Shown piece after piece: positions 17,520 to 25,908 of a stretch of 64,000 bases of DNA. The DNA is taken from the NCBI RefSeq assembly GCF_900116445.1, contig NZ_FPBH01000016.1:62001-126000 (forward strand), in the 5' to 3' direction. Every line of letters begins with the position of its first letter. The stretch's first letter is position 1. The notes beneath the pieces are model-generated. The model made no database searches. It was not told where the DNA came from and saw nothing but the letters and a program-made list of their open reading frames with translations. Source of the stretch: Paraburkholderia aspalathi (GTDB lineage: Bacteria > Pseudomonadota > Gammaproteobacteria > Burkholderiales > Burkholderiaceae). The position numbers and the translations under genes were made by a program.

Positions 17520-18665
17520 GTGAAGGGATTTTTCGTAGCGTTGACCTGCGTGGCAAGCGTGTTGGCCGTCTCGGCGCTCTCGGCGTGTAGCGGGAACGAT
17601 ATCAATGCGCAGACGAATCCGCCCAAAGTGATTATCGACAGCGACTACAACACGTTGAGCGATGACGGCCAGCTCGGCGTAATGGCTGCGCAATTGCAGG
17701 CGCAGGGTTCGCTGAAAGTACTGGGTATTACAGTAGTGTCCGGCAATCAATGGTTGAAGCAGGGCGTAGCGGATGCATTGAAATCGGTTGAGCGTCTTGG
17801 CGTTGAAAATCAGATCGGCGTCTATGCGGGCGCCAATTATGCGTTATCGCATGATTTCGCCACCATCCAGGCCGAACAGAAGCAATTCCCGGGCGGGGAC
17901 GGCTATCTCGGCGCGTGGAATACGCCCGAGCCGAAATCGGACAGCGACCTCGTTGCACCGCCTGACGGCTTCGCCACGCACACAAAATTGCAGGGCAAGA
18001 GCGCGGTGGATTTCATCGTCGATTCGGTGAAGCAATATCCTGGCGAAGTGACGATTCTGGCGATCGGCCCGCTGACCAACATCGCGCTCGCCACGCGTCA
18101 GCACCCTGAGATCGTGCCGCTGATCAAACAGATCATCTACATGGGTGGTGCGATCGACGTGCCTGGCAACACGACACCGACGGCTGAATTCAACTGGTGG
18201 TTCGATCCGGAAGCGGCGAAGACCGTGTTGCGCCTGCCGATCAAACAGGTGGTGATTCCGCTCGACGTGACGGACACCGTAAAGATGGACAAAGCGCTGT
18301 ACGACCGCGTTGCGCACGATCCGAACAAACAGACCATCATCACGCAACTATTCAAGACCTTGAACGGCTATGGGTTCGACGGGAAGAACGGTTTTGAAAC
18401 GAATCCGAACTACACCACGAATATCTGGGACACGCTGACGCTGGCGTATCTGATGCATCCGTCGTTCGCGACGCAGACAGTGGATGAATGGGTGGATGTG
18501 GATATGAGCTTTGGCGCCAATGACGGCAAGTCGACCGGTTACACCAGTTCGCCGCCGGCGGGTTTGCAGAAGATGACAGTGGTGAAACGCTTCGACAATC
18601 CGACCTTTTTCAATTTCTACGTTGATCTGCTGACACGTCCGGTACCCGTGACACTACCGAACTAA
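17520..18665 (+). CDS. Lipoprotein nucleoside hydrolase (inosine/uridine-preferring family)
   Basis: The enzyme family hydrolyses the N-glycosidic bond of ribonucleosides to free base and ribose. The 381-residue product has a lipoprotein signal with lipobox LSAC (Cys23), so it acts outside the cytoplasm, and the calcium-binding family motif DSDYNTLSDD at residues 40-49. Further family features are VTILAIGPLTNIALA and the NWWFDPEAA region with a conserved Asp. The start is a GTG at 17520 with a strong AAAAGGAGG site. It converges on a LysR gene. A secreted nucleoside hydrolase is likely for salvage of external nucleosides; substrate preference cannot be told from sequence. Confidence 0.85.
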   Translation: MKGFFVALTCVASVLAVSALSACSGNDINAQTNPPKVIIDSDYNTLSDDGQLGVMAAQLQAQGSLKVLGITVVSGNQWLKQGVADALKSVERLGVENQIGVYAGANYALSHDFATIQAEQKQFPGGDGYLGAWNTPEPKSDSDLVAPPDGFATHTKLQGKSAVDFIVDSVKQYPGEVTILAIGPLTNIALATRQHPEIVPLIKQIIYMGGAIDVPGNTTPTAEFNWWFDPEAAKTVLRLPIKQVVIPLDVTDTVKMDKALYDRVAHDPNKQTIITQLFKTLNGYGFDGKNGFETNPNYTTNIWDTLTLAYLMHPSFATQTVDEWVDVDMSFGANDGKSTGYTSSPPAGLQKMTVVKRFDNPTFFNFYVDLLTRPVPVTLPN

Positions 18666-18683
18666 CGCGTCCGTGATGTTGCG

Positions 18684-18720
18684 GGCCTGCATGAAACCCG
18701 CCTCAAGCGGGATGCAGGCC
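18684..18720. terminator. Hairpin terminator between convergent genes
   Basis: A long hairpin combines an outer 9-bp stem (GGCCTGCAT 18684-18692, ATGCAGGCC 18712-18720) with an inner 5-bp stem (CCCGC, GCGGG). It lies just after the nucleoside hydrolase stop and overlaps the last codons of the LysR gene. It lacks a T tract, so it may slow or end transcription rather than be a classic terminator. Confidence 0.5.
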
Positions 18721-19659
18721 GCGCAATAACTGACGCACTCGCGACAAGTCCTGATCGACATGTTCGGTCTGCTCAAACAACTCCGCAAGCCAGTCGACGA
18801 AGGCTCGCACGCGAGGCGACACCCGGCGGTTTTTCACATATGCGACCGAAACCGCCATCGGCACAGGTTTCCACTGCGGCAGTACTTCGCGCAACAGTCC
18901 CGAATCGAGGTAGGGCTGTGCGGCGATTCGCGCGGGCTGAATCAACCCTAGGCCTTGCAAACCGCAGGTGAGATAAGCCTGCTCGTCGCTGACTTTAACG
19001 AAGCCTCTGACCTTGACGTTTTGCGCTTCGCCGTCCACTTCGAAGTCGAAGTCGACTTCGCGGCCGTTATGCGGCGACATGCAATTGACGGCGACGTGTC
19101 CGCGCAGATCGTCGAGGTCGGCGGGTGTGCCATGTCGGGCCAGATAAGCCGGGCTTGCGCATGTCACGTGCTCGAGGGTGCCCAATTGCCGCGCGATCAG
19201 ATTCGAGTCGGGCAATTCGCCTAGCTGGATGCTGCAGTCGATAGCTTCCGAGATCAGGTCAACCGTGCGGTTGCTGATGCCGATGGCGAGATCGAGATTC
19301 GGATAACGGGCATGGAAGTCCTCCAGTGCTGGGAGGACGATGGTGCTCGCTACCGCGCCGGGCATTTCTATGCGCAGGCGGCCGGTCAGGTTATCCGTTG
19401 CGTGACGGAGGCTCGCTTCCATTTCGTCGATGTCGGCGAGGATTTGGGCGCAGCGTTCGTAGTAGGCTGCGCCTTCTGGCGTGATGCTCAGGCGCCGCGT
19501 TGTGCGGGTTAGGAGGGCTGTGCCTAGCAGCGCTTCCAGATTCTGGACGATGGTTGTCGCTGTCGCGCGGGGGATGTTGAGGGATTCCGCTGCGCGGGTG
19601 AAGCTGTTGGTGTCCACGATTCGGATGAATGTCCGCATTGCAGTTATTCTGTCAATCAC
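18703..19659 (-). CDS. LysR-family transcriptional regulator
   Basis: The 318-residue product has the N-terminal winged HTH (about residues 1-62, with FIRIVDTNSFTRAAESLNI and RTTRRLSITPEG) and a PBP2-type effector domain (about 90-295). It is of the CrgA-like subgroup common in Burkholderia. The start is a GTG at 19659 with AGGAG eight bases upstream, giving the usual VIDRITAMRTF N-terminus; longer in-frame starts run into the repeat region. Its target is unknown: upstream there is only the inverted-repeat region and downstream the convergent nucleoside hydrolase. Confidence 0.9.
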   Translation of the reverse strand: MIDRITAMRTFIRIVDTNSFTRAAESLNIPRATATTIVQNLEALLGTALLTRTTRRLSITPEGAAYYERCAQILADIDEMEASLRHATDNLTGRLRIEMPGAVASTIVLPALEDFHARYPNLDLAIGISNRTVDLISEAIDCSIQLGELPDSNLIARQLGTLEHVTCASPAYLARHGTPADLDDLRGHVAVNCMSPHNGREVDFDFEVDGEAQNVKVRGFVKVSDEQAYLTCGLQGLGLIQPARIAAQPYLDSGLLREVLPQWKPVPMAVSVAYVKNRRVSPRVRAFVDWLAELFEQTEHVDQDLSRVRQLLRGLHPA

Positions 19660-19761
19660 GATGCAAACTCCTGTTAGTGAGAGGGGGTGTTTTTTTGCCT
19701 TTGGCGGCGGCATTGGTCGGGTTCTTAGGGTTTTGGCCTTTCCTTGTTCTGGCTTTGGTGC

Positions 19762-19923
19762 CTTTCCTTGAATTGTTAGTGGTCTATTAGTGTTGCCCCT
19801 GTGCGGGGCAGCACTTACTTTCTTTGCCGCCGCAAAGAAAGTAAGCAAAGAAAGCGGCTAGAAGCCCCTGCTAAGCGGGTCCCGTGGTCCGCTGCGGGTA
19901 GTGGTGCGACTGGAATCTGTGTT
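19762..19923 (+). repeat. Left arm of a large inverted repeat
   Basis: About 160 bp that reappear in reverse complement at 20291-20458 with high identity. Shared landmarks are TTAGTGGTCTATTAG, GCCCCTGTGCGGGGC (a 5-bp stem hairpin), CTTTCTTTGCCGCCGCAAAG (a short palindrome), AAGCGGCTAGAAGCCCCTGC and GTAGTGGTGCGACTGGAATC. Each arm can fold on itself as well as pair with the other. Confidence 0.85.
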
Positions 19924-20290
19924 CGTGCCCGTGCATAAGCTTGTGACAAGGGCGTCATACTTCCGGCGGCGCTGCGCGCGCCGAAGAGTAATTCTTAAAA
20001 CCGCTCTCTACGTTTAGTCCTTGCGTTGGCGCTCACGCGTTCAAGCCTTTGGGTTCGGGCTCTCGTGTTTTTTTCGGCGCCATGATTCGTTATTGCATCG
20101 CTGCTGCGAGTGCTCGATATTTATTTGAAGCGGGGTTCACCCATGAGTGCAACGGCGCATCGCCGAGGCGAAGCCGACGGCCCCGCTGCGCAAAAGCGAA
20201 GCCCGTGGTTTCCCCTGCAGACCCGTCCGCGACGCACGCAGTGCGGAGTGGGAGCTGATGAGTCCTTTGTCACTAACGCGGAGTGTGCGA

Positions 20291-20458
20291 GAGCACGGAT
20301 TCCAGTCGCACCACTACCCTGCGCAGACCATGGTGCCCACTTAGCAGGGGCTTCTAGCCGCTTTCTTTTGCCTACTTTTCTTTGCGGCGGCAAAGAAAAG
20401 TAGGTGCCGCCCCGCACAGGGGCAACGCTAATAGACCACTAACAAATCAAGGAAAGGC
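20291..20458 (-). repeat. Right arm of a large inverted repeat
   Basis: Reverse complement of the arm at 19762-19923, with small differences such as an extra A/T in the AAAGAAAAGTAGG part and GTGGGCACC in place of GCGGGTCCC. The arms enclose about 370 bp with no supported gene. Confidence 0.85.
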
Positions 20459-20509
20459 CAAAGCCCCAGGAACATGGCCAAAAAAGCGCCGCAAAGGTAA
20501 AAACAAAAA

Positions 20510-21562
20510 TCACTTCCTTAAGGAATCCAGATCAACAACAAACCGATACTTAACATCACTCTTAAGCATCCGTTCAAAAGCGTCATTAATCCCCTGCATA
20601 GGAATCACCTCAATATCCGAAGTAATCCCATGCTCGCCGCAAAAATCCAGCATTTCCTGCGTCTCAGCAATCCCGCCAATCAACGACCCAGCCAGCCGGC
20701 GGCGCTTAAAGATCAGATTGAATACCTGCGGCGACGGATGGTCATGCTCCGGCGCTCCAACCAGCGTCATCGTCCCATCGCGCTTGAGCAGATTCAAAAA
20801 GGGATTCAAATCATGCTGCGCAGCCACCGTATTCAGAATGAAATCGAAGCTATTGGCATGTGCGCCCATCTCCTCAGCATTCTTTGAAATGACAACCTCA
20901 TGCGCACCAAGCCGCTTGGCATCTTCAATCTTCGACGGCGACGTCGTGAACAACACGACATGCGCACCCATCGCACGGGCCAACTTCACGCCCATGTGAC
21001 CCAGGCCGCCAAGGCCGACAATCCCGACCTTCTTGCCAGGGCCGGCGCCCCACGTGCGCAGCGGCGAATACGTCGTGATACCCGCGCACAGCAACGGCGC
21101 CACACCCGCCGGGTCGAGGTTCTCCGGCACGCGCAGCGTAAATGCCTCATCCACCACCAGCTGCGTCGAATAACCGCCGTAAGTGATTTGACCGTCAACC
21201 CGGTCCACGCCGTTGTACGTGCCGACAAAACCGTTTTCGCAATACTGCTCGAGACCTTCCTCGCAACTCGCACACGTGCGGCACGAATCGACCAGGCATC
21301 CCACGCCCACCAGATCGCCTGCCTTGTACTTCGTCACGTCCGGACCAACTGCCGTTACACGGCCGACAATTTCGTGGCCCGGCACCACCGGGAAAACCGT
21401 GTTCTTCCATTCGTTGCGCGCCTGATGCAAGTCGGAATGGCACACACCGCAAAACAGGACTTCCATCTGCACGTCATGGGCGCGCAGTTCGCGGCGCTGG
21501 ATTTCGAACGGAGCGAGCGGCGCGGTCGCGTCGGTCGCTGCATAGGCGTAAGTCGTGCTCAT
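20510..21562 (-). CDS. Zinc-dependent NAD(P) alcohol/aldehyde dehydrogenase, YahK-like
   Basis: The family reduces aldehydes or oxidises alcohols with NADP(H). The 350-residue product has the catalytic zinc ligands (FCGVCHSD Cys near residue 38, GHE near 60), the four-cysteine structural zinc lobe (SCRTCASCEEGLEQYC) and the Rossmann motif GLGGLGHMG. The CSGxC-like layout and the TYGGYS segment are as in E. coli YahK and plant cinnamyl-alcohol dehydrogenases. Start ATG 21562 (MSTTYAYAA) has GGAG six bases upstream; a longer frame upstream is less likely. It is divergent from an AraC_N-type regulator, a pairing that suggests control by that regulator. Confidence 0.92.
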   Translation of the reverse strand: MSTTYAYAATDATAPLAPFEIQRRELRAHDVQMEVLFCGVCHSDLHQARNEWKNTVFPVVPGHEIVGRVTAVGPDVTKYKAGDLVGVGCLVDSCRTCASCEEGLEQYCENGFVGTYNGVDRVDGQITYGGYSTQLVVDEAFTLRVPENLDPAGVAPLLCAGITTYSPLRTWGAGPGKKVGIVGLGGLGHMGVKLARAMGAHVVLFTTSPSKIEDAKRLGAHEVVISKNAEEMGAHANSFDFILNTVAAQHDLNPFLNLLKRDGTMTLVGAPEHDHPSPQVFNLIFKRRRLAGSLIGGIAETQEMLDFCGEHGITSDIEVIPMQGINDAFERMLKSDVKYRFVVDLDSLRK

Positions 21563-21882
21563 GGGTAACTCCAGCAAAGAGGATGACGTCGCAAGGCGCC
21601 GGCGATGGGCGACGCGCGTCGCCGATGCGGCCAAACCTTGTCATGGACCGGGATCAGGGCGCAGGCGGTGGTCGACGCTTTCACCGAAACGGTGAATGGA
21701 TAACCGAGCCCGGCGCAGCGTGGAAATAGATGATCCGGTAGGGTTCCCATAGTAGGGGCCGGGAGCAAACCGGGGAATACCTGAATATCTTGAAGATTTG
21801 CCTAAAACTCCTGGCGATGAGCGCAGTAGGTCGTTTGGTGCTAAATTTCAAGCATTATTCTCTTGCGCGTCACTATACCGTC
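21563..21882. promoter_or_regulatory. Divergent promoter region of dehydrogenase and AraC regulator
   Basis: This 320-bp region separates the two divergent genes and should hold both promoters and the AraC operator. TACTAT on the - strand (around 21750) is a possible -10 for the dehydrogenase, but no convincing -35 was found for either direction. Confidence 0.4.
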
Positions 21883-22899
21883 ATGTCAACCCGTTCGGCT
21901 GAACCCGCCTCGGTCACTCATGATCCGGCCGAGCGCGGCCAGTCCGCTGGCGGCCCGGCCGATTCCGCCCAGCAGCGTCTGGTCGACCTGTTCGATTTGC
22001 TCGCGCCCAAACCGGGCGTGACGCGTTCGAGCTTCGAAGGCGTCAACCTGTTGCGCGCCAATAGTCCGATGCCGCGTATGCCCGTGATGTACGAGCCGAG
22101 CATCGTGATCGTCTGTCAGGGCCGCAAGCGCGGTTTTCTCGGCGATCAGGTGTTCCAGTACGACGCACAGCAATACCTGGTGCTGTCGGTGCCGCTGCCG
22201 TTCGAATGCGAAACCGAGGCGAGTCCGGAAGAGCCGTTCCTCGCGATCTCGGTGCGCGTCGATCTGACCATGGTGGCTGAGTTGCTGATGGCGCTGAACG
22301 AAACGCAAGGCGCGACGCAGAACGAGCCCCTCGGCATTTATTCGACGCCGCTCGACCCGGCTCTCTCCAATGCCGTGCAGCGTCTGATGGACGCGTTGGC
22401 CTCACCGCTCGATGCGCGGATTCTGGCGCCAGGCGTGGTCCGCGAAATCTGTTATCGCGTGTTGACGGGCGAGCAGGGCGATGCGATTCGCGCGGCACTC
22501 ACGCATCAGAATCATTTCGGTCGCATCGCCAAGGCGTTAAGGCGCATCCACGCCGACTATCAGGGGCAACTCGACGTCGATACGCTCGCCTCTGAAGCGG
22601 GCATGAGCCTCGCCGTCTTTCATGCGCAATTCAAGGCCGTGACGGCGACCTCGCCGATGCAATACGTGAAGACCACGCGTTTGCATCACGCGCGTTTGCT
22701 GATGGCGCACGATGGTCTGAATGCAGGTGCGGCCGCGGCACGCGTCGGTTACGAAAGTGCGTCGCAATTCAGCCGCGAGTTCAAGCGTCTGTTCGGCCTG
22801 AGCCCGGTTGATGAAGTCAAGCGTATGCGCACCGTGTACGACGCACCGCCGCCGCCGCGCGTAGTCAAGCCGGTCCCGCGTTATGTGACCGCCGTATAA
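21883..22899 (+). CDS. AraC-family regulator with AraC_N domain
   Basis: The 338-residue product has an AraC_N cupin-type sensor domain (about residues 40-190, with MYEPSIVIVCQGRKRGFLGD) and a C-terminal double-HTH (about 205-325, with LASEAGMSLAVFHAQFK and RVGYESASQFSREFKRLFG). The ATG at 21883 (MSTRSAEPAS) is preferred; the frame is open further upstream only through an unlikely TTG at 21790. It is divergent from the YahK-like dehydrogenase gene and probably activates it in response to aldehydes or related stress; that is an inference from neighbourhood. Confidence 0.92.
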   Translation: MSTRSAEPASVTHDPAERGQSAGGPADSAQQRLVDLFDLLAPKPGVTRSSFEGVNLLRANSPMPRMPVMYEPSIVIVCQGRKRGFLGDQVFQYDAQQYLVLSVPLPFECETEASPEEPFLAISVRVDLTMVAELLMALNETQGATQNEPLGIYSTPLDPALSNAVQRLMDALASPLDARILAPGVVREICYRVLTGEQGDAIRAALTHQNHFGRIAKALRRIHADYQGQLDVDTLASEAGMSLAVFHAQFKAVTATSPMQYVKTTRLHHARLLMAHDGLNAGAAAARVGYESASQFSREFKRLFGLSPVDEVKRMRTVYDAPPPPRVVKPVPRYVTAV

Positions 22900-22919
22900 G
22901 CGCGCGTCCTCACGAAGCG

Positions 22920-23693
22920 TTATAGCCCGCTGAACCAGTTGTACCCCTGGTCTTCCCAATAGCCGCCAGGGTTCGTGTTGGTCACGAAAATCGCCGCGAT
23001 GTGCTTCGGATTCTTGAAGCCCAGTTTGGTCGGTACGCGCAGCTTCAGCGGGTAGCCGTATTTGGCCGGCAGCGGCGCGTCGCGGAAATCGAGCGTGAGT
23101 TGGGTTTGCGGATGCAAGGCGGTCGCCATGTCGAGGCTCGAGTAATAACGGTCTGCACATTTGAAGCCGACATAGCGTGCGCTCAGATCGGCGCCGATGC
23201 GTTCGAGGAACGTGCGAAACGGCACGCCGCGCCATTGTCCGATCGCGCTCCATCCTTCGATGCAGATGTGCCGCGTAATCTGTGACGCCTGGGGCAAAGC
23301 GCGTAGTTGATCCAGATTCCACGTGCGCTTGTCCGACACCAGACCCGACACTTCCAGTTGATACGTCGAACCGTCGATATCCGGCGCGTCGAACTCCGGA
23401 TAGAACGCGTTGAACGGGAACGGGTCGGTGATCTCTTTCGCCGAGTAGGTCGGCGCGAGCTTGTTGCGATCGAACAGCCACCCCTGCACCCGATCGTTCC
23501 AGCGCGACATGGCCCACAGCACCTTGTCGACCGAATCGCCGTCCTGCATGTTGCAACCCGAGAGCATCGCCAGCGCGCCGATCGAAAGCGACGAGCGCAG
23601 GAACAGGCGCCGTTGCAATCGTTCGATTTGCGGTTTGTGGTCGGCGAGGACAATGCGCGTGCCGCGCGAGTCTTTGCGTTCTGTGTCGCTCAT
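22920..23693 (-). CDS. Tat-exported lipoprotein of the sulfite-oxidase/MsrP molybdopterin family
   Basis: The 257-residue product has a twin-arginine signal (LQRRLFLRSSLSIGA, residues 27-41) followed by a lipobox LSGC (Cys47), so it is probably exported folded and lipid-anchored. The oxidoreductase molybdopterin-binding domain spans about residues 100-245 and has RHICIEGWSAIGQW with Cys144 as the likely molybdenum ligand, as in sulfite oxidase and MsrP. The start at 23693 has AAAGGAG. Its ATG overlaps the stop of the upstream cytochrome b gene (ATGA). The substrate is unknown; MsrP repairs periplasmic methionine sulfoxide, but this protein is smaller and its redox partner differs from MsrQ. 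Confidence 0.85.
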   Translation of the reverse strand: MSDTERKDSRGTRIVLADHKPQIERLQRRLFLRSSLSIGALAMLSGCNMQDGDSVDKVLWAMSRWNDRVQGWLFDRNKLAPTYSAKEITDPFPFNAFYPEFDAPDIDGSTYQLEVSGLVSDKRTWNLDQLRALPQASQITRHICIEGWSAIGQWRGVPFRTFLERIGADLSARYVGFKCADRYYSSLDMATALHPQTQLTLDFRDAPLPAKYGYPLKLRVPTKLGFKNPKHIAAIFVTNTNPGGYWEDQGYNWFSGL

Positions 23694-24322
23694 GCCTCGC
23701 TCCTTTCGTGCGTGGACAGTGGGGCGCGGCCGGTCAACATCGGCAGCAACGTGCGCGGCACCAATAGCACCAGCGCCAGATGCACGACGACGAAACCCAC
23801 CACGCCCGCCATCGCGACAAAATGCACGCGACGCGCGAAATCGAAACCACCGAATAGTGCGGTAAGCCACGAGAATTGCACCGGCTTCCAGATCGAAAGC
23901 CCCGACGCCACCAGCAGCACGCCAAGGAACAATACGAAGAGATAGAGCGCACGCTGCACCGCGTTATATTTGCCGGTATCGTGCGGCAGCTTGAACTGCA
24001 TCGCCAATGCGGCATCGTGTACGACGTCGCGCGGATAAACAGGCAATAGCTTGCGACGAAAATGCCCGCGCCCGATGCCATACGCCAGATACAGCAGGCC
24101 GTTCGCGCACAGCAGCCACATGGCCGCGAAGTGCCATGCAATCGAGCCGCCCAGCCAGCCGCCTACGGTCGCCCACACCGGAAACTTGAACGGAAAGAAG
24201 GGCGACGCGTTATAGATCGCCCAGCCGCTCATCACCATGCAGACCATGGCAAACGCGTTGATCCAGTGCGTAATTCGTACGACGAGTGGGTGAACGATGA
24301 AGCGCGCTTGCGGTTCGGGCAT
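23690..24322 (-). CDS. Cytochrome b561-type membrane protein, partner of the molybdoenzyme
   Basis: The 210-residue product has four or more transmembrane helices and histidines placed as heme b ligands: HPLVVRITHWINA (N-terminal), AWHFAAMW and RRVHFVAMAGVVGFVVVHLAL. This is the cytochrome b561/nickel-dependent hydrogenase b-type fold. It is translationally coupled to the molybdopterin protein at 22920-23693, so it probably moves electrons between the quinone pool and that periplasmic enzyme. Confidence 0.88.
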   Translation of the reverse strand: MPEPQARFIVHPLVVRITHWINAFAMVCMVMSGWAIYNASPFFPFKFPVWATVGGWLGGSIAWHFAAMWLLCANGLLYLAYGIGRGHFRRKLLPVYPRDVVHDAALAMQFKLPHDTGKYNAVQRALYLFVLFLGVLLVASGLSIWKPVQFSWLTALFGGFDFARRVHFVAMAGVVGFVVVHLALVLLVPRTLLPMLTGRAPLSTHERSEA

Positions 24323-24355
24323 GGTCAGAGATGATGAAACAGGGAAAAATATGAA

Positions 24356-24380
24356 AGCCGCGTCATTGAGGCACGCGGCT
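24356..24380 (-). terminator. Intrinsic terminator after the DUF5666-like gene
   Basis: On the - strand AGCCGCGT, a 9-nt loop and ACGCGGCT form an 8-bp stem followed by TTCATATTTTT. It lies between the DUF5666-like gene and the cytochrome b gene, so the latter probably has its own promoter or relies on read-through. Confidence 0.6.
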
Positions 24381-24421
24381 GTTCGAATGGCTAAAAAGCG
24401 AACGGTCGAAGAAACGCCGTA

Positions 24422-25054
24422 TCACATCGGCGGCGTTACACCGTGCTCGCCCGCGGAGATGAAATTAGCCGCCATCGAGCCATCAGCTTCCTTGTGGGCG
24501 AACAGCACGACCTTCGCTCCCGGCACCAGCAGCGCGCGATCACCCGGTTCGAGCGCGACGATAGGCACGTCTTGCGGAATCACGATTTTCTTTTCACCGT
24601 CCTTGTACTTGACCGTGATCGTTCGGCCGTTGCTAACCACGAGCGAGCCCACCGTGCCATTGGTCATCGTGCTGTTCGTGCCGAGGTCCCACGGGCGATG
24701 ACCTTCGCCGGAGCCACGCATGCTGGCGGGGAATACGTGCACTTCGAGCGCCTTCAACGAGCCGTCGGGCTGCGGGATCGCGGCGGTGCCGACATAGCTG
24801 TCCGGCTTGATGTCATTCACGTCGGCAATCGTCACGCCGCGAATCGGCGTGTCTTTGGTGAGCTTCACGTCGACGTCTTTGCCGTCGCGGGTGTGGACCT
24901 TGAGCACGTCGCCCGAGAGCGATGTCACGGTGCCACGTACGCCGGTGGGCGCCGCGGTCTGAGCTTGTGCGGCGGATCCTGCTGCGAACAATGAGGCGGC
25001 GACGAGCGCGGGGGCAACGAAGGCGCGCATCGCATTAGCGGAGACAATCTTCAT
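24422..25054 (-). CDS. Periplasmic DUF5666-like protein
   Basis: The 210-residue product has a signal peptide (cleavage after GSAAQAQ, around residue 32) and two related beta-rich halves: GVRGTVTSLSGDVLKVHTRDGKDVDV and a second copy around residues 130-180 (GTVGSLVVSNGRTITVKYKDGEKK), as in DUF5666 proteins with an OB-like fold. Function unknown. It faces the two-component operon and lies upstream of the molybdoenzyme pair on the same strand, so it may be part of an envelope redox-stress regulon. A terminator separates it from the next gene. Confidence 0.7.
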   Translation of the reverse strand: MKIVSANAMRAFVAPALVAASLFAAGSAAQAQTAAPTGVRGTVTSLSGDVLKVHTRDGKDVDVKLTKDTPIRGVTIADVNDIKPDSYVGTAAIPQPDGSLKALEVHVFPASMRGSGEGHRPWDLGTNSTMTNGTVGSLVVSNGRTITVKYKDGEKKIVIPQDVPIVALEPGDRALLVPGAKVVLFAHKEADGSMAANFISAGEHGVTPPM

Positions 25055-25115
25055 GAGTCTGCTCTGGGTGGGTGAAAGATAGCGTCAGGTTAGGCGCGCG
25101 ATTGGCTCCGCCAAG

Positions 25116-25141
25116 TGACAGACGGATGACAAAAACGTCAT
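25116..25141. promoter_or_regulatory. Candidate response-regulator box in divergent promoter region
   Basis: Two direct TGACA repeats start 11 bp apart (25116-25120 and 25127-25131), the usual spacing for OmpR/PhoB-type regulators. The second overlaps an inverted repeat ATGAC-N6-GTCAT (25126-25141). A TAGAAT at 25163-25168 could be the -10 of the response-regulator gene. The box lies between the DUF5666-like gene and the two-component operon and may control both. Confidence 0.4.
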
Positions 25142-25236
25142 GAACGGCGCGCCGCAGCCACGTAGAATGGCCGCCATATCCACGTCCACATTCATGACCC
25201 ACGCCCACGGCGGCGCTCGGGGTCGGAAACCAGGCA

Positions 25237-25908
25237 ATGAGCATCCTCGTCATCGAAGACGACCCGAAAACCGGCGACTACCTGAAGAAAGGCCTGCGCG
25301 AAAGTGGCTACGCGGTCGACCTTGCGCGCACCGGCACCGATGGGCTGCACATGGCGCTCGAGCACGCGTACGACCTCGTGGTGCTGGACGTGATGCTGCC
25401 CGGCATCGACGGTTGGGAAATCATGCGTGCGTTACGGGCGCGGCGCGATCTGCCGGTCATTTTTCTGACCGCGCGCGATCACGTCAGCGACCGCATTCGC
25501 GGTCTCGAACTCGGCGCCGACGATTACCTCGTCAAGCCGTTCTCGTTCACCGAACTGGTGTTGCGCATCCGCACGCTGTTGCGCCGCGGCGTGATCCGCG
25601 AGAGCGATGTGTTCGAGATTGCCGACCTCAAGCTCGACGTGCTGCGCCGCAAGGTGACGCGTGAAGGCGTCGAGATTCCGCTGACCAATAAGGAATTCAT
25701 GCTGTTGCATCTGCTGGTGCGCCGGCAGGGCGAGGCGTTGTCGCGTACGCAGATCGCCTCGGAGGTGTGGGATATGAACTTCGATAGCGACACCAATGTG
25801 GTCGACGTGGCGATCAAACGGTTGCGCGCGAAGATCGATCATCCGTTTGAAAAGAAGCTGATTCATACGGTGCGCAGCATCGGCTACACCTTCGGCGACG
25901 GCGCATGA
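25237..25908 (+). CDS. OmpR-family response regulator (CusR/IrlR-like)
   Basis: The 223-residue product has a receiver domain (about 1-115) with acidic pocket EDD at 7-9, phospho-acceptor Asp51 in VVLDVMLPG and the conserved Lys in KPFS near 101. The winged-helix DNA-binding domain (about 125-220) ends with TNVVDVAIKRLRAKID and HTVRSIGYTF. It overlaps the kinase gene by 4 bp (ATGA). The sequence type is that of heavy-metal/copper and envelope-stress regulators such as CusR; the inducing signal is not known. Confidence 0.94.
   Translation: MSILVIEDDPKTGDYLKKGLRESGYAVDLARTGTDGLHMALEHAYDLVVLDVMLPGIDGWEIMRALRARRDLPVIFLTARDHVSDRIRGLELGADDYLVKPFSFTELVLRIRTLLRRGVIRESDVFEIADLKLDVLRRKVTREGVEIPLTNKEFMLLHLLVRRQGEALSRTQIASEVWDMNFDSDTNVVDVAIKRLRAKIDHPFEKKLIHTVRSIGYTFGDGA

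Larger units (their letters stand above)
19660..20509. other. 850-bp non-coding region built around the inverted repeat
   Basis: Holds the two repeat arms and a ~370-bp centre. Short frames exist in the centre (for example 20110-20403 on +), but they run through the repeat arm and have no recognisable domain or ribosome-binding site. No transposase or recombinase is seen. Confidence 0.6.

Noticed and set aside
20110..20403. Short frame in the centre of the inverted repeat
   Set aside because: Runs into the repeat arm, has no ribosome-binding site or family resemblance.
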